Positions 46,735 to 58,189 of a stretch of DNA of 64,000 bases are shown here, piece by piece. The position numbers and the translations under genes were made by a program. Under the pieces are notes generated by a model. It ran no database searches. It was not told the origin of the DNA and saw only the letters and a program-made list of their open reading frames with translations. How positions within the stretch are numbered: position 1 is the stretch's first letter; each line of letters starts with the position of its first letter. The stretch lies in contig OY294068.1 of the NCBI GenBank assembly GCA_958510875.1, forward strand, positions 153,734,388 through 153,798,387, in the 5' to 3' direction. Source of the DNA: Endomychus coccineus (taxonomy: Eukaryota; Arthropoda; Insecta; Coleoptera; Endomychidae).

Positions 46735-46777
46735 TGCCCTGAAGATGCCACCTGTAATGGTTGGCGAAACGTCGGCA
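46735..46777 (+). ncRNA. Hammerhead ribozyme motif, right PLE repeat
   Basis: Helix I TGCC (46735-46738) pairs with GGCA (46774-46777). The core CTGAAGA occupies 46739-46745. Helix II GCCACC/GGTTGGC closes tgtaat with one bulged T. GAAAC is followed directly by GTC, so helix III is the palindrome ACGT without a loop. Such a form can only fold well as a dimer, as discussed for other PLE hammerheads. Predicted cleavage follows C 46773. Confidence 0.7.
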
Positions 46778-47880
46778 TCAAATCGAGCTATTGTGACGCG
46801 GAATCAATCCGGGAGCCAAGATTTTTCAAGATTAGCTATCCGCGGAAGTCTACTATTCAAGATAAACAATATTTATTAACAAAATGGATGGATTTGATCA
46901 AACTCCGACTTTTGGGTCGTTTTCGAATAATTTTGGTATTCTGAGTTCGATTTTATCATCAGTATCGTCGAATGTATACCCACAAATTTGCTAATTTGTT
47001 ATGAACAAATTATATTTATTATTACATATACGAATTGGACCAAAATGTCGAGTTCATAGTCGTCGGATAATTTTGGCCTCCTGAGTACGATTTTATTACT
47101 ATTACAGTGTTTTAATGCATACATGAATTTTCGGATTGTTATAAACAAATTATTTATTAACAAATAAAGAAAAGAGAAATGTGACATTCTATTCATTTTT
47201 AGATAATATACACACTCAGAACTTGATTTTTTGACAAAACATAATTGTTTATAACAATTCAAAAATTTATGTATTGATTTGAAGACCATAATAGCAATAA
47301 AATCGTAATCAGGAGGTCAAAATTATTCGACAACGACTATAAATAAACTCAACATTTTGTTCAAATTCGTATATTTAGTAATAAATATAATTTGTTTAGA
47401 ACAAATTAGCAAATTGATGTTGACGAAAAAATTGAACTCAGAATACCAAAATTATCCGAAAACGACCCTAAACTTGAATTTTGATCGAATTTATCTATTT
47501 TGCTAATAAATAAATGGTTTATAACAAAAAATAGTTTTTATCCGATCAAAAACGCTCAAATTTTGCATTTTTTTAGAAATTTTCATGTAATCTCAATAAT
47601 GAGCTAATAAAATTGTTTATTTATTGCTTATAACCAATATAAACAATGTGCGCAATTTTATTAGTGGTCAACTTTTTTTTGATGACATTCTGAAGAGAAT
47701 GCTTTTTGTCGGATTTGGCCTATTTTAATACCCATTTGACTGCACCAATTCGTTTTGTAATCAGGTATATAATAATAATTATATTACATTATTATTACTT
47801 TGATGGATATATTAACGATAAAACTACTTGGTCAATGAGTAAATCAACATTTATTTATTACAAAAAGGTTTGCAAATGGT

Positions 47881-48097
47881 TATACTATATTTTGAAAAAT
47901 TGCTCTAGTGATGTTTGTTTTAGGTTTATTAGTTTCATTTGAAAAGCTTGACTCTCACATTTTGATAAAAGCTGAACAACTTCTAAGGCAAGTTCAGTAT
48001 CGATAAACTATTTACAAATTTCACCAATATCTTTGATGCTTGTTTGTACGAGTTTCAAGTCATCATTTTCATTTTCACTGTCAGAAACTGTTCCACC
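47881..48097 (-). pseudogene. pogo/Tigger-like transposase, C-terminal tail
   Basis: Read leftward from the MITE: TVSDSENENDDLKLVQTSIK, a stop after IGEICK, then IDTELALEVVQLLSKCESQ and the ending KQTSLEQFFKI. An acidic stretch, helical region and final (Q/K)TS(L/I)..FF box are the usual C-terminus of Tigger-type transposases. It continues the piece at 48800-48912 once the MITE is disregarded. The DDE core is not visible. Confidence 0.65.
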
Positions 48098-48814
48098 CAA
48101 AGAGTTTTATATCTAGAGAAGACAAGTTGTATCGTTTGTATATAAAGAGAACGTATTTTCGGAGTCCAGCGCGGGTACCCTCTCTCCGCGTCCCAAGCGA
48201 TCGAGGAGGCTTGTTTTTTCCCTTTCTCGAACCAAACGAAATACAAAAGGCGCGCCGCTTTAAAAAAAAAGGAAAACAGGGAATACATTTTCAATAATAA
48301 CAGATTTTTTTATAATATATTATAATTTATTGTAAAAAAAAGTTTTCTATCTTCCATAAAAAAAAGTTAATCTTGTATTATGTTGTCGTACATTGGTATT
48401 CTTAAAATTATTTTTTTTACACATAGTTTGCGATTTATATTTCTATCTCGCATTAAAATAAATTTCTAAAACAGACACAATTAATTTAAATTTATGACTA
48501 GAATCATGTGAAATGGTACAATTTTTATCAAATATATAATCGGTACTTTTTTTAATGCTTTGATAACCAAAAAATTGAAAATATCGTATTTAAATATATT
48601 TTTTTCATGTGCTGAAAATACTTCTTCCGCAATGTAACATATATATTTAACTTCATCGGTAGGATTACAAAATCCTCCCCAATTTGTTTTTTTACTTAAT
48701 ACAGAGATAAAAAGAGAAATTGGCGCCTTGATCATGCGTAAAGAACGAAAAAAGGGAGACTCCCAAAATACGGTATAAATCCGACTTGTCTTCTCTAGAT
48801 ATAGAACTTTTTGG
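48097..48814. mobile_element. 718-bp MITE with 8-bp TSD, inserted in the transposase
   Basis: TIR caaagagttttatatctagag on the left is mirrored by ctctagatatagaactttttg on the right and continues through aagacaagt. Outside stand gttccacc (left) and gtttcacc (right), an 8-bp duplication with one mismatch. The length suggests a hAT-type parent. The interior contains a G+C-rich block (48170-48260) and long T/A runs. No transposase. Confidence 0.75.
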
Positions 48815-48912
48815 TTTCACCAGTGAGCAATTCTTCTATGATTTCTTGAATACCGTAACTGAGGTTTTCAGACGACATACTTTGATCAATGGATACAGAG
48901 TTCTCAACACTT
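48800..48912 (-). pseudogene. pogo/Tigger-like transposase, upstream piece
   Basis: On the minus strand: SVENSVSIDQSMSSENLSYG, then IQEIIEELLTGE. The frame runs into the MITE at 48814 and, with one TSD copy, continues as ..TVSDSEN at 48097. Sequence upstream (48913-49290) is too degraded to read as coding. Confidence 0.5.
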
Positions 48913-49302
48913 ACAAACGACCGACGCAACGGTAGAACATAAACTAAACAATATGTAGGTGAAATGTATTCGTCCTTTTCACGATAAATGGTACCGACTT
49001 AATGACAGTGATAAAACTATTCGAATAAATCTCATAGTGTGACAAAAGTTTCCGTTCCCGACAACTAATAATGTTTATTTACAAGAAGCCTTTTTATTGA
49101 AATAATCTGTTATGTAATCGGTAATAGGACGTGTAATTGCAAGTATTTTTTAAAGAAATACTGGCTTTGGTGACCCTGGCTGTTTTATGGCAGTGCCGCT
49201 ATTAGGAATGTTATTATAATGGGTATTCGTATACAACTGGAATTAGCACCGTTTTCAGAGGTGACCGCTTTTTAGTTGTGACCGAAAATAGAGGTTTTAT
49301 TG

Positions 49303-50900
49303 TATTATTATTATTGTTAAATATTTACTCAAAACCTATTGCTTCCGCAGAATGACTGTAGTTCACCAATTGCTATTATTGGAATATGAGTTAATTTGAA
49401 GAAAGTTCCAATGAAACATTGTAGTTATTCTAAACCATTCAAAAATTCACCATTATCGGAGATAATAATTTCTGGAGCGCGGTATATGAATTATAGTTGG
49501 GTTGCGCACAATCCAATCTACATAGTCGGATCGACAATTCGCAAAACTATGTCAAGCATCTACCGATTTCAGGACTTCTCAACGTATTACTGGGTTGAGT
49601 GTCATCATTAATCTTGCATGCACTTCTACATCTGTTCAAATTGAAATCATACTCCCTACAAAACTTCTTTCAGAAGTATTTGAATTGTGCCCTTACTCAT
49701 ATGCACAATTTTAATCCGATATTTCCAATTCTGTTTTTATCATTCATCATTGATTCTCATGACATCCATACCACCACGGGGATTCTAGGTCATCAAGATC
49801 AGCTCTCGTTTGCTGATTAAGAGGAGTTACTTGGTCACCTTTCAAAAATATTTCCTTTCAATTTCCACTTGATTTTCAATCACTAACGAGTAAATTCAAT
49901 ACCATAAGTACCTAATGTGTTTTTATCTGGTGTTACAGAAGTAAGTAAGCTCTTTATTTCGTAGTATGTTGAACAAAATTTACTCATATCAATATTCTTA
50001 ATACACAAGTATGCAAGAAAAGGAAATACACATCTACATGATCAAAAATAATTAATATGAAATATGAATATGTGTTGAAATATTATATTCATTCTACAAA
50101 AGTTGCTGAGAATATCGAAAGTAGAATTTTACTTCTTCAATAAATAATAATGCTTACTTTAACATCACAATATGGATTACTAATATTGACTTGAAGCGGA
50201 AAGTTAATTTCCCATATATTTATCTTATTCTTTCAGGCGTAGGCTCAGTTTTATTCCAATAATCGATTAAGTAAACTCTCTTTGGTAAAAGGGGTGTGCC
50301 ATTCACTGTATTTCTGTCATTTAATATCAAAATATGTACTTTTGGTACTATTAAATTTGGATTTAATGCAAGCAGAACCAGTAAGTAGGTATTTTATTTT
50401 CCTTAACACATTAATTTGATAAACACAACAGTTTGTGAATTACATTTATAATTACAAATAATTTTTATTATTAGATATACTAAGTAAAGAACCGCCAAAT
50501 TTGTTTGCAACACAGTTAATTGAATGAAATGGATAGTTTCATTCAATAATAATGAAATCCTGCTCAACCTGACAACAATGGCTGACCTTGAGCCATGACG
50601 TCATTTCTTTCATAACATGAACAACGTTCACAACATAATAAAGAGAACCATATGAAGCCTCACTTTTTTTAAATTCATTTGCACGTTGGCCTTATTCTGC
50701 TATCAGGACTAATCACCGACGCCGGTCATAACACTATCCCCCAACCGATAATTTGGACCAACCCTCTGGTATTTCAACCGGATGTAGAACGAGTTCACAA
50801 TCCGTAGCCTCGGGACCGCTAGCTTAATATCCCCTCCAAAGGACGGTAAATCTACAATATATCTGTGAACTTTGATATATTTGTGTAGTAAATTGTTAGT
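49303..50900. other. Intergenic DNA
   Basis: A+T rich with short ORFs lacking motifs (49396-49820). A G+C-richer patch at 50690-50840 (caccgacgccggtc.., gtagcctcgggaccgctagc) is unexplained. Confidence 0.4.
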
Positions 50901-50920
50901 AACCCTGAAAAAAAAATAAT

Positions 50921-53051
50921 TTGACAGCTGAGCTTAGGGTTAGTAAAAATCGAACGTTACACGTTAGAACAACTTTGTATCTCAAAAATAATGAACGTTT
51001 GGCCGCCACACTTCGAAAATTTCATACAAAATATGGTCGGAATAATGTTTTAACTTCGTTATCAACTTCAAGAACGTCAATTCGGTGTCGTGGACAAGAA
51101 TTGCAAATTTCAAGAAGCTCTCCACAGCGTATGCTCACAAAAGATCTGTGTCTCCATGCTTACAAAACTCAATTAATACAACAACTGAAGCTTAATGACC
51201 ATGCACAGCGAAGAGATTTCGTTGAATGGATTATTGAACATCAACAAGTGGATGCTGATTCTTCGTCTTCGTGCAAAATTATCCTAAGCGATGAACCACA
51301 TTTTCATCTTGATGGCTTTGTTAATCGCCAAAATTGCCATGTTTGGGGTTCGGAGAACCCACATGTGATTGTCGAAAAACAAATTGTAAGGGTTACAATT
51401 TACTCTTACTTAAGGATAAACTAAAAGCTCTTTCTTATCACTTGGTTGCCGACAGCTACAGTGAAGATGGTCGTGAGTTATAATTTTAGATGTTAAGAAT
51501 TCGGGCGCCAGAGTATTTTAACCAACCAATGAATAAAGTATATAACTAGGGGATACAAATACTCAAATCCCCAGGTTAAATTACCCTGAAAGAAAGAAGT
51601 AAAAGACCTGTACCCAGAATGATTGAAATTTATTAGTGACTGAGATACTAATATTGATACAGTTTATGACAGAAATTATACTAATGAGATATGAAGCGAA
51701 TGAATTGAAAATATGGATGAAGGTGATTGTTTAAACATTAAATCAAGAAAACAGTTGAATTTACTCAATATACAAATACTCAATGATTATTTCAATTGTT
51801 ACATGAAACCAAAATCGGTAGCCTGACCTGGTGAGAGCTGGATGTTGTACTTGCTTGGTTATGGATTAATACTTCTACTTGATGTAGGGGCTCCTGCCAC
51901 AGTTGTAATACCGTTTCCACAATTGTACACCACAAGTAGATCAGCGATTCCTAAGTAATCTTCCACAGCAGACTCAAGCCAGCCTCAATACACTTGTTGA
52001 ATTTTCCACAACATAAACAGAAAAAAAGAACCCTGAAATCACGAAATGTTCAAACCTCTATTGTTCTATTGTCCTCAGAAGACAGACAAAATACATAACA
52101 ATTGTTGAACAAATTAGGACTAGCCTATGTCCTGTCAGGTACCAGGGTTTTCCTTCCAATATGACAAACTTAACTTCCGTCCACAACCAGTCACGTTGAA
52201 ACTAAGTTTTAATCCCCTAAGGTTCATTAATTACTCAAATAATTCCAATTATTCCAATCCAAATTGGTAATTGATGCCTTTACTTTCAACGGAAGAATAT
52301 TCCCAGAATTTGGTTCCAAACACAAGTTTGGTATCACCTCCCTGTTGAAATAACCTAGCAACGCACTTCCCGCTTGAACGATTGACCAGAAGTAGCGACA
52401 TTTTCTCTTCTTTTCCGGCGTTTCGTTGTATCACAAAACAACCTCGAAATAGAAGCGGTAACTACGGATCTGACACCGAACAACCATGACCCTTAGAATA
52501 TACGGTCTAGCATGGCTGACGTCCCAGGAGTTAACCGATTGTACTACAGCGGTCATTTCTAAGCCGTTAAGTGGAATTTACACGTTACAAAATGCATCCA
52601 CAACATGTCACTGGTTGGTAAGGATTTTGGGCTGGAGGCATCATTGAACCATACTTTTTTGAAAATGAGGCTGGTCAAGCAGTTACTGGTGCTGACTGAT
52701 GTGGCCAATATGTGGTTCCAACAAGATGGTGCCACATGCCATACGGCCCGTGAAACAAATCAATTAGTGCATGGGACATTTTCCGGTCGTGTACTCTCTC
52801 GTTTCGGTGATCAGAATTGGCCCCCTAGATCATGTGATTTAATACCAGTAGATTTATTTTTATGGGGTTATTTGAAGTCAAAGATCTACGTCAACAATCC
52901 CACAACCACCCGTGCATTACAGGAGGGACGCTGCATCAATGAAATTCAGCCACATTTATGCAGAACGGTCATGGAAAATTTCGACAAAAGAGTGCGAATG
53001 TGCCAGCAAAGCCGTGGATACTATTTGCCCGATGTGTTATTCCATAGATAA
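50921..53051 (+). pseudogene. Tc1/mariner-superfamily transposase, split by an LTR insertion
   Basis: 5' part 50921-51384: NNERLAATLRKFHTKYGRNN (HTH region), NHQQV-type linker, then CKIILSDEPHFHLDGFVNRQ with the first catalytic Asp and WGSENPHVIVEKQ. The 3' part starts at 52590 with ..MHPQHVT, is frameshifted through the GFWAGG region, then reads cleanly: ANMWFQQDGATCHTARET (second Asp), FGDQNWPPRSCDLIPVD (third Asp), LFLWGYLKSKIYVNNP and a C-terminus ending LPDVLFHR. With one AAAT removed the two halves join as EKQ-MHPQHV. A deletion near 51070 removed part of the HTH region. Confidence 0.92.
51385..52589 (-). mobile_element. Solo LTR, 1205 bp, with 4-bp TSD
   Basis: On the minus strand the element begins tgtaacgtgtaaattcc and ends ..taacccttaca, so its termini are TG..CA with 5-bp inverted ends (tgtaa/ttaca). 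AAAT flanks it at 51381-51384 and 52590-52593, and removing insert plus one AAAT restores the transposase sequence. No gag or pol is present. A tRNA-primer-like tggcgcccgaa occurs inside near 51502-51513 on the minus strand, so an alternative reading is an LTR of about 1.08 kb plus a leader. The truncated relative is at 33839. Confidence 0.87.
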
Positions 53052-53093
53052 CCCTATCTTATGTACATTATGATCCAATAAAAAAATAACAAC

Positions 53094-53369
53094 CTAAACA
53101 CTAAAAACTGTGTTTTCTATTTTATTCAAATCTTGCGTTAATTCCGGGACATCCTTTACGTCGTTGCAGTTGTTCGGACGTCCAATGCGGGTTTTCCCTG
53201 CATAGGGCCTCCCATTCAGGAAATAACCGAACTCGGCATCATATATACGATGACAATAAATCTGATCAGCCGTGACGGGTCCATTAAAGTATTTTAGTTT
53301 TATAGAGTAACTGACGCTGATTATGATTCTCATATAGAAATAATTATTTCCGAACAAGATATCGGTCAC
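53094..53369 (-). other. Unidentified open frame, coding-like
   Basis: 91 codons. The part KLKYFNGPVTADQIYCHRIY followed by DAEFGYFLNGRPYAGKTRIG has ordinary protein composition and is G+C richer than the surroundings, unlike chance ORFs here. I recognise no family. It abuts the 3' end of the transposon relic. It could be an exon of a host gene or of another element. Confidence 0.3.
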
Positions 53370-54666
53370 GGCTCGTTTCGATTGTTTATATTACACGTAG
53401 GAAGATCGTTTGTTTCTAAGAAGTTTATTTAAAATTCTATTTATGATTACGATCTAATTTCAAAGCAACCACAAATGCTCTAAGGTCTATAAAAACAACT
53501 TCAAAACAAACATCACCTACTGATAAATATCTTTCAACATCTGCAAATGAAATGTATGTCATTTAATTGAGAGTGGTAAAAATAAAGAAGTACTGTCGTT
53601 AAGTAAACATGCCTCGAATGCAATTAACTTTTGCTCGAATTGCTTTTTACTATAAATATGAGCGTGTTGAGTTTCATTCAATTACGAGTAATGAAAATAT
53701 TCGAGACATGGATTTAACTTCACGTAGGTTTCTATCTCATGACCTCCAGCATGGAAAATTGTATTGATTCAATTTTGCTCACTTATTGCTACATATTCGT
53801 GCGCTTTCATTTACCGGTTTCTTTGTGTTAACCAAACCGAATTGTGATGGGGAAAATTGGATGGGACTTATTGTGTTTTTTACTGATTATGAAAAGTTAA
53901 ATAGCATTTTAATAATGGCGTTGTCAGTGTGGATGAGTTATAAACTACGAATATTTATTTTGTAATTTTCAGATACCATGGTGAAGGTATATAATTAATA
54001 ATGGCGGAAACATGGCAAAGCCTGTCATTGGAACGGCGTTGCAGAATTAATTGATTATTAGCCAATTATGAATATGCTTTAGATCATCCAGAACTACACT
54101 ACTTCAAAAATTCCTGCTGATTCTAATCTATTCTATTTGCGTTCTTTTTTTTGCACATTAAAAATTTCTGAGTTTCTCTAGTGTTTTCGGAAGCGTATGC
54201 TAAAACTGCGTCATGTCTGATCAGTCTGATCAATGTGTATGGCAGGGCATACATCAGTTTTCTTGCATTTAGTGCGGTAACAGTAACAGAGTGATTACTT
54301 AAATGCTCAATTTGTGATATTTTTTATAGGACACCCATTCATATCAATCTAAGCTACTCCAGATTTTTTCAGCTCAGTTTTGGTTATCAATAAATTGATG
54401 CAACTACTGATCTCCTTGAGTATGTTAAGCATACGATTTTTTCCAAGAATTACAAACAAAATTAGGTGTTCTTTACTTGTTACTTACTTATCAATAATAC
54501 AAATCATTTTCAATCCTAATGTAATTCACCAACTGTTTCAGTGTTTAGCAATTGCTTGAAGAAAAAAGTAGCTGCATGTAATAATCAATATAAAGTAGAA
54601 AAATTAGGTACATACTTACTGTTTTTGTTTGCACAAACGGTATTTAATTGTACATTATTAAACAGT
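53370..54666. other. A+T-rich DNA left of the assembly gap
   Basis: No gene recognised. The hAT element's left TIR was not found here and may lie in the gap. Confidence 0.4.
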
Positions 54667-54866
54667 NNNNNNNNNNNNNNNNNNNNNNNNNNNNNNNNNN
54701 NNNNNNNNNNNNNNNNNNNNNNNNNNNNNNNNNNNNNNNNNNNNNNNNNNNNNNNNNNNNNNNNNNNNNNNNNNNNNNNNNNNNNNNNNNNNNNNNNNNN
54801 NNNNNNNNNNNNNNNNNNNNNNNNNNNNNNNNNNNNNNNNNNNNNNNNNNNNNNNNNNNNNNNNNN
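54667..54866. other. Assembly gap of 200 N
   Basis: Exactly 200 undetermined bases; the round number suggests a placeholder gap of unknown true size. It removes the N-terminal BED-finger half of the hAT gene. Confidence 0.99.
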
Positions 54867-56570
54867 ACATCAATGATAAACCACTTAAAAGGAAAACACG
54901 CAGAAGAATACAAAAAGTTCAAAAATGAACTTCCAAGGAAACAATTGAAACAGCCAACAATTGGTGAAGCTCTACAGTCATGTTCAAAATGGGGCATTGA
55001 GGACCAGCTTGCAAGATCCATTCATTTTGCTATAGGCGAAATGATAGCTCTGGATATCAAGGTTAGTGTCTCAACTTGCTCCTCACTATACGATACCGGG
55101 AAGAAAATATTTCATCGAGAAGATTGTTCCCGATATTTATGACCGTTTAGTGACAGTGATAAAGAGCATGTTAAGAAGTGCACCCCATGTATCTTTAACG
55201 TCTGATTTGTGGACATGTCAACATACAATCCAGAGTTTTATTAGTTTTACGGGTCATTGGTTTGATCAGGACTTCAAGTACAATCATGTGGTGTTGAACT
55301 GTAAACATTTTCCGGGAAGTCATACTGAAGAATTAATGAAAAATGCATTCTTTGAATGTTGAATATGTGGGACATGAATTTGAATATTTCCAAGGTGCAT
55401 TTAATGGTACGAGACAATGGCGCTAATATAGTAAAGGGTTGCAGAGAGGCAGGAATACCTAGCGTATCGTGTTTTATTCACACCCTTCAACTGGTAATAA
55501 CCCAATCTATAGACAGTCAAAGATCTGTTGTGGATTTGATTGCAACTTGCAAAAATATTGTGGGGACATTTTAACCATTCTTCTTCGGCATGTTCTAAGT
55601 TAAAAGAAATTCAGGCAGAGTTAGGGGTGGCTCAAAATAAATTAATTCCAGATGTGCCAATGAGGTGAAACTCCACATTTTTAATGATTCAACGAATTCA
55701 TGAACAGAAGAGACCTTTAACTATCTATGGAGCAGATAATAATCTGGATAATTTAACAGCAAATCAATGGATGTTACTAGAATCACTGATAAATTTATTA
55801 CAACCCTTCGAAGAAATTACAAAGAGAATGAGCTCCAATAAAGCGTTCATATCTGAAGTATTACCCACGATTGTGACTTTAAAAAAATTCCTAATAGAAG
55901 ACCAGAACACGGCGTTTTATGGTGTTGGAACGATGAAAGACATTGTATCTGATCAGATTTCAAAAAGGTTCGATATTATGTCATTTCAACTGTATTGGAT
56001 CCGAGATATAAATTAGCATTTTTTCAAAAAAAAAACCAGAATTATTTTAAACAGTGTGTAATTGAAGAGCATATTTGTGATTCAGTAGAATCTCCTCAAA
56101 CAACTCAAACAAGTGACTCAGACTCAGAAGATGATGCACCATTATCATCTTTAGTTAACAAGATAAACAATTCGGTGACTATCGTTGAAGAAGAAAAATC
56201 AAAAAGTAAATGGTGGCAATGTTTTGACGAAATTGCAGCTACTGCGAGCACAACTACTAAGACTAAGGAAAAAGAACACAAAAAACATATTAAAGAAGAA
56301 CTTGAAATGTATTTGAACTTACCTTTAATGAATAGAACTGACAATCCAAGCAACTGGTGGAAGGCAAAAAAAGAAGCATTTCCAATTTTAAGCGAGATGT
56401 GTTCGAAATTTCTTTCAGCTCCTGCTTCTAGCGTTTATAGCGAAAGGTCTTTCTCAGAAGCAGGAAAGATTTACGATGAAACTAGAAGCAGCCTTCTTCC
56501 AGTAAATGCAGAAATGTTATTATTCATTCATCATAATTTACCTTTAGTGAATTTTCAGTATCAAAAATAG
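54867..56570 (+). pseudogene. hAT transposase with BED zinc finger (ZBED-like), frameshifted
   Basis: Starts in the gap. The first bases give the end of a BED finger (SMINHLKGKHAEEYKKF, H-x4-H). Next: QPTIGEALQ; PGRKYFIEKIVPDIYDRL; SLTSDLWTCQHTIQSF; MVRDNGANIVKGC; VSCFIHTLQLVITQS (Cys-x2-His of hAT block); NQWMLLESLINLLQPFEEIT; MDPRYKLAFF; and the C-terminal dimerisation domain NWWKAKKEAFPILSEM with SVYSERSFSEAGKIYDETRS. Pieces alternate between two frames with at least four shifts (near 55060, 55350, 55575-55680 and 55990). It ends at a stop at 56568-56570. Domain order is the standard one for this family. Confidence 0.92.
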
Positions 56571-56579
56571 GATTTTTTT

Positions 56580-56790
56580 GTTTCTTGTTCTTATGTATCA
56601 ATGCATAAATATGCCATTTTTATAAAATGTTGCTAGAATAACAGATATGTTCTTTTTTATTATGATAACTTTGTTTTGTTTGTGTTTCTTGTTCTTATGT
56701 ACCATAATGCATAAATACTTTATTTTCATAAAATGTTGTTATGAATAACAGTTATGCTTTTTTATTATGAGAGTTTTGTTTTGTTTGTTG
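56580..56790. repeat. Two tandem copies of a 104-bp unit downstream of the hAT gene
   Basis: gtttcttgttcttatgta(t/c)ca..atgcataaata..cataaaatgttg..gttttgtttgt occurs at 56580 and again at 56684. It lies in the element's 3' untranslated region. Confidence 0.85.
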
Positions 56791-56884
56791 TTGGGAATAT
56801 AATAATAACAAATAAAATAATTAGTCATGCATTAGCGTTTTATTTTCTCTTTGTCTTCCTAAAATATGGGAAGTATAACAATGT

Positions 56885-56983
56885 AACTGCGATTCGGCCG
56901 AAGCTTCGGCCGAACCACTGTGAAGTTCAGATCGATTCGGTATTCGGCCGAATCGAAAAGAAGTCGCTTCGGCGCACCCCTAG
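56885..56983 (+). repeat. Probable right end of the hAT element
   Basis: Self-complementary ttcggccgaagcttcggccg motifs lead into ..cggcgcacccctag at about 56970-56983, which read inward is ctaggggtgcgccg, a typical hAT TIR start. No partner is visible on the left, probably because of the gap or decay. Confidence 0.6.
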
Positions 56984-57952
56984 TTTGTTGTTATTCAGCA
57001 TAGTATTTAGAAGTGGAAGTTCATTGATATTTCTTGTTGGAAAATCCCGCTTACTCGCTTACAGGAAGACATTTATGATTAGAACCTTCCTGCGAAATGT
57101 TAGGATATACTATACGACTGGAAAGTCCAGTGTCATTGTCTTCCAAAATACCTACTTTTAAACCCATTATGAACGAATTAAGCTTATTTCGGGGTCCACT
57201 TGAATAATTACGATATACAATATAATACATGAATATTCAGAATTACGTTTTATGGATCTTTCAATGGACTATGTGTTTGGTTTGGAACAAATAAATAATG
57301 TAGTGCAAAAAAAGGGCGAAGACACTCTAATACAACGAACAATAAAAAAGCGCACTATATGATACCAGCAAATGCACTGTACTTCACATTGGAACTAACA
57401 ATCCACTTATTTCCTACCATCTTAATGGGTTGCAGTTAAGCCCGGTTACTTCACAGAAATACTTCGGTATCACCATCTCTGATAACCTCACGTGGTCGCG
57501 CCACATTGAAGAAATGTGTGAGGATGAATACTTCTATATTTTTGTTTAACAAAGTTTTCCCAATCTGTCAGTGTAAATATCATGCTTTCTTTATAAAACC
57601 TATGTGAGACCTATAATTGAATGTGGTTCCTCGGTGTGGTGCAGTGGCGGCTCCTCGAAGGAGGCTAAGGAGGCTCAGCCTCCTCACCAATTTATCTTAA
57701 TGATCATTCTCCATTTTATTTCCTGTTTCTCTGATAATTCTTTAAATTTTACAATTAATTCCCCGTTCTCAGTAGTTATTTTTAATCTGGCAACAGTGGC
57801 CAGAGGCTAGATTCTCTATATATCTCAAACGCTAAATACGAGTGATCAACACACTCAACACAGTTGCCGTTTTTCCAACCAGTTCAAATCACAAATAGGG
57901 TAAAACAGCGAATACGGCAACGTCTATTGAGGCTAGCTTCTCGTACGCTCCC

Positions 57953-57985
57953 GGCGGCAACGAGGTATAGACCTCGTTGCCCGGC
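57953..57985. repeat. Strong hairpin inside the hAT derivative
   Basis: ggcaacgaggt and acctcgttgcc pair perfectly (11 bp) around atag, within a G+C-rich block. Possibly a subterminal transposase-binding structure. Confidence 0.6.
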
Positions 57986-58189
57986 GGTCGTATGAAATAC
58001 GATTACTTGCCGCGGCTGCAAACTTCGACACGTGCTCTGGCAGTTGTTGTTTTTGTTTCGTGAAGCGATGTAAGGTTAAGTTATAATTTATCTGTTCCGT
58101 CGTTTGGTGAGTTATTTACAAAGAGTTCTTTGGTTATTAAACGTTAAACTGAGTAGTGATTTAGTTGCTGATAAGATTAGTGATGACAG

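Larger units (their letters stand above)
45643..46845 (+). mobile_element. Internally deleted PLE inside the foldback arm
   Basis: Inverted terminal repeats at 45643-45803 and 46672-46826 (gattttcttggct.. / ..agccaagattttt; ggctacagaaaccagt on both) bound short RT and endonuclease remnants. The foldback sequence ataaacaatttatt recurs in slightly altered form on the right side (ataaacaatatttatt at about 46862), consistent with a target duplication of about 14-16 bp, but about 35 bp of unassigned sequence precede it. Confidence 0.8.
45390..47745. mobile_element. Foldback element, family C, with a PLE inserted in its left arm
   Basis: Left arm 45390-45642 plus 46845-47155 pairs with right arm 47246-47745 (gtgcag..aaatgggta against tacccatttgactgcac; tttgaccgtttttgatcgga against tccgatcaaaaacg; and so on). 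The loop is about 90 nt (47156-47245). The left arm is interrupted by a PLE relic. The second, half copy is at 33117-33765. Confidence 0.82.
45293..49302 (-). mobile_element. pogo/Tigger-like element (4.0 kb, swollen by insertions)
   Basis: TIRs: left cagtaaaacctctcaataac (45293) against the reverse complement of the right end, caataaaacctctattttcg (49302). Both are flanked by TA (45291-45292, 49303-49304), the expected pogo target duplication. A subterminal palindrome (cctctcaataacggcc with ggccgctatag..ttattgagagg, 45301-45373) is typical of Tigger elements. A transposase C-terminus lies on the minus strand near the right half. A foldback element and a MITE are inserted inside. Confidence 0.7.

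Noticed and set aside
46999..47289. 96-codon minus-strand ORF, with a similar ORF at 33504-33725
   Set aside because: Both are the same foldback arm/loop sequence; similarity reflects the repeat, not a protein.
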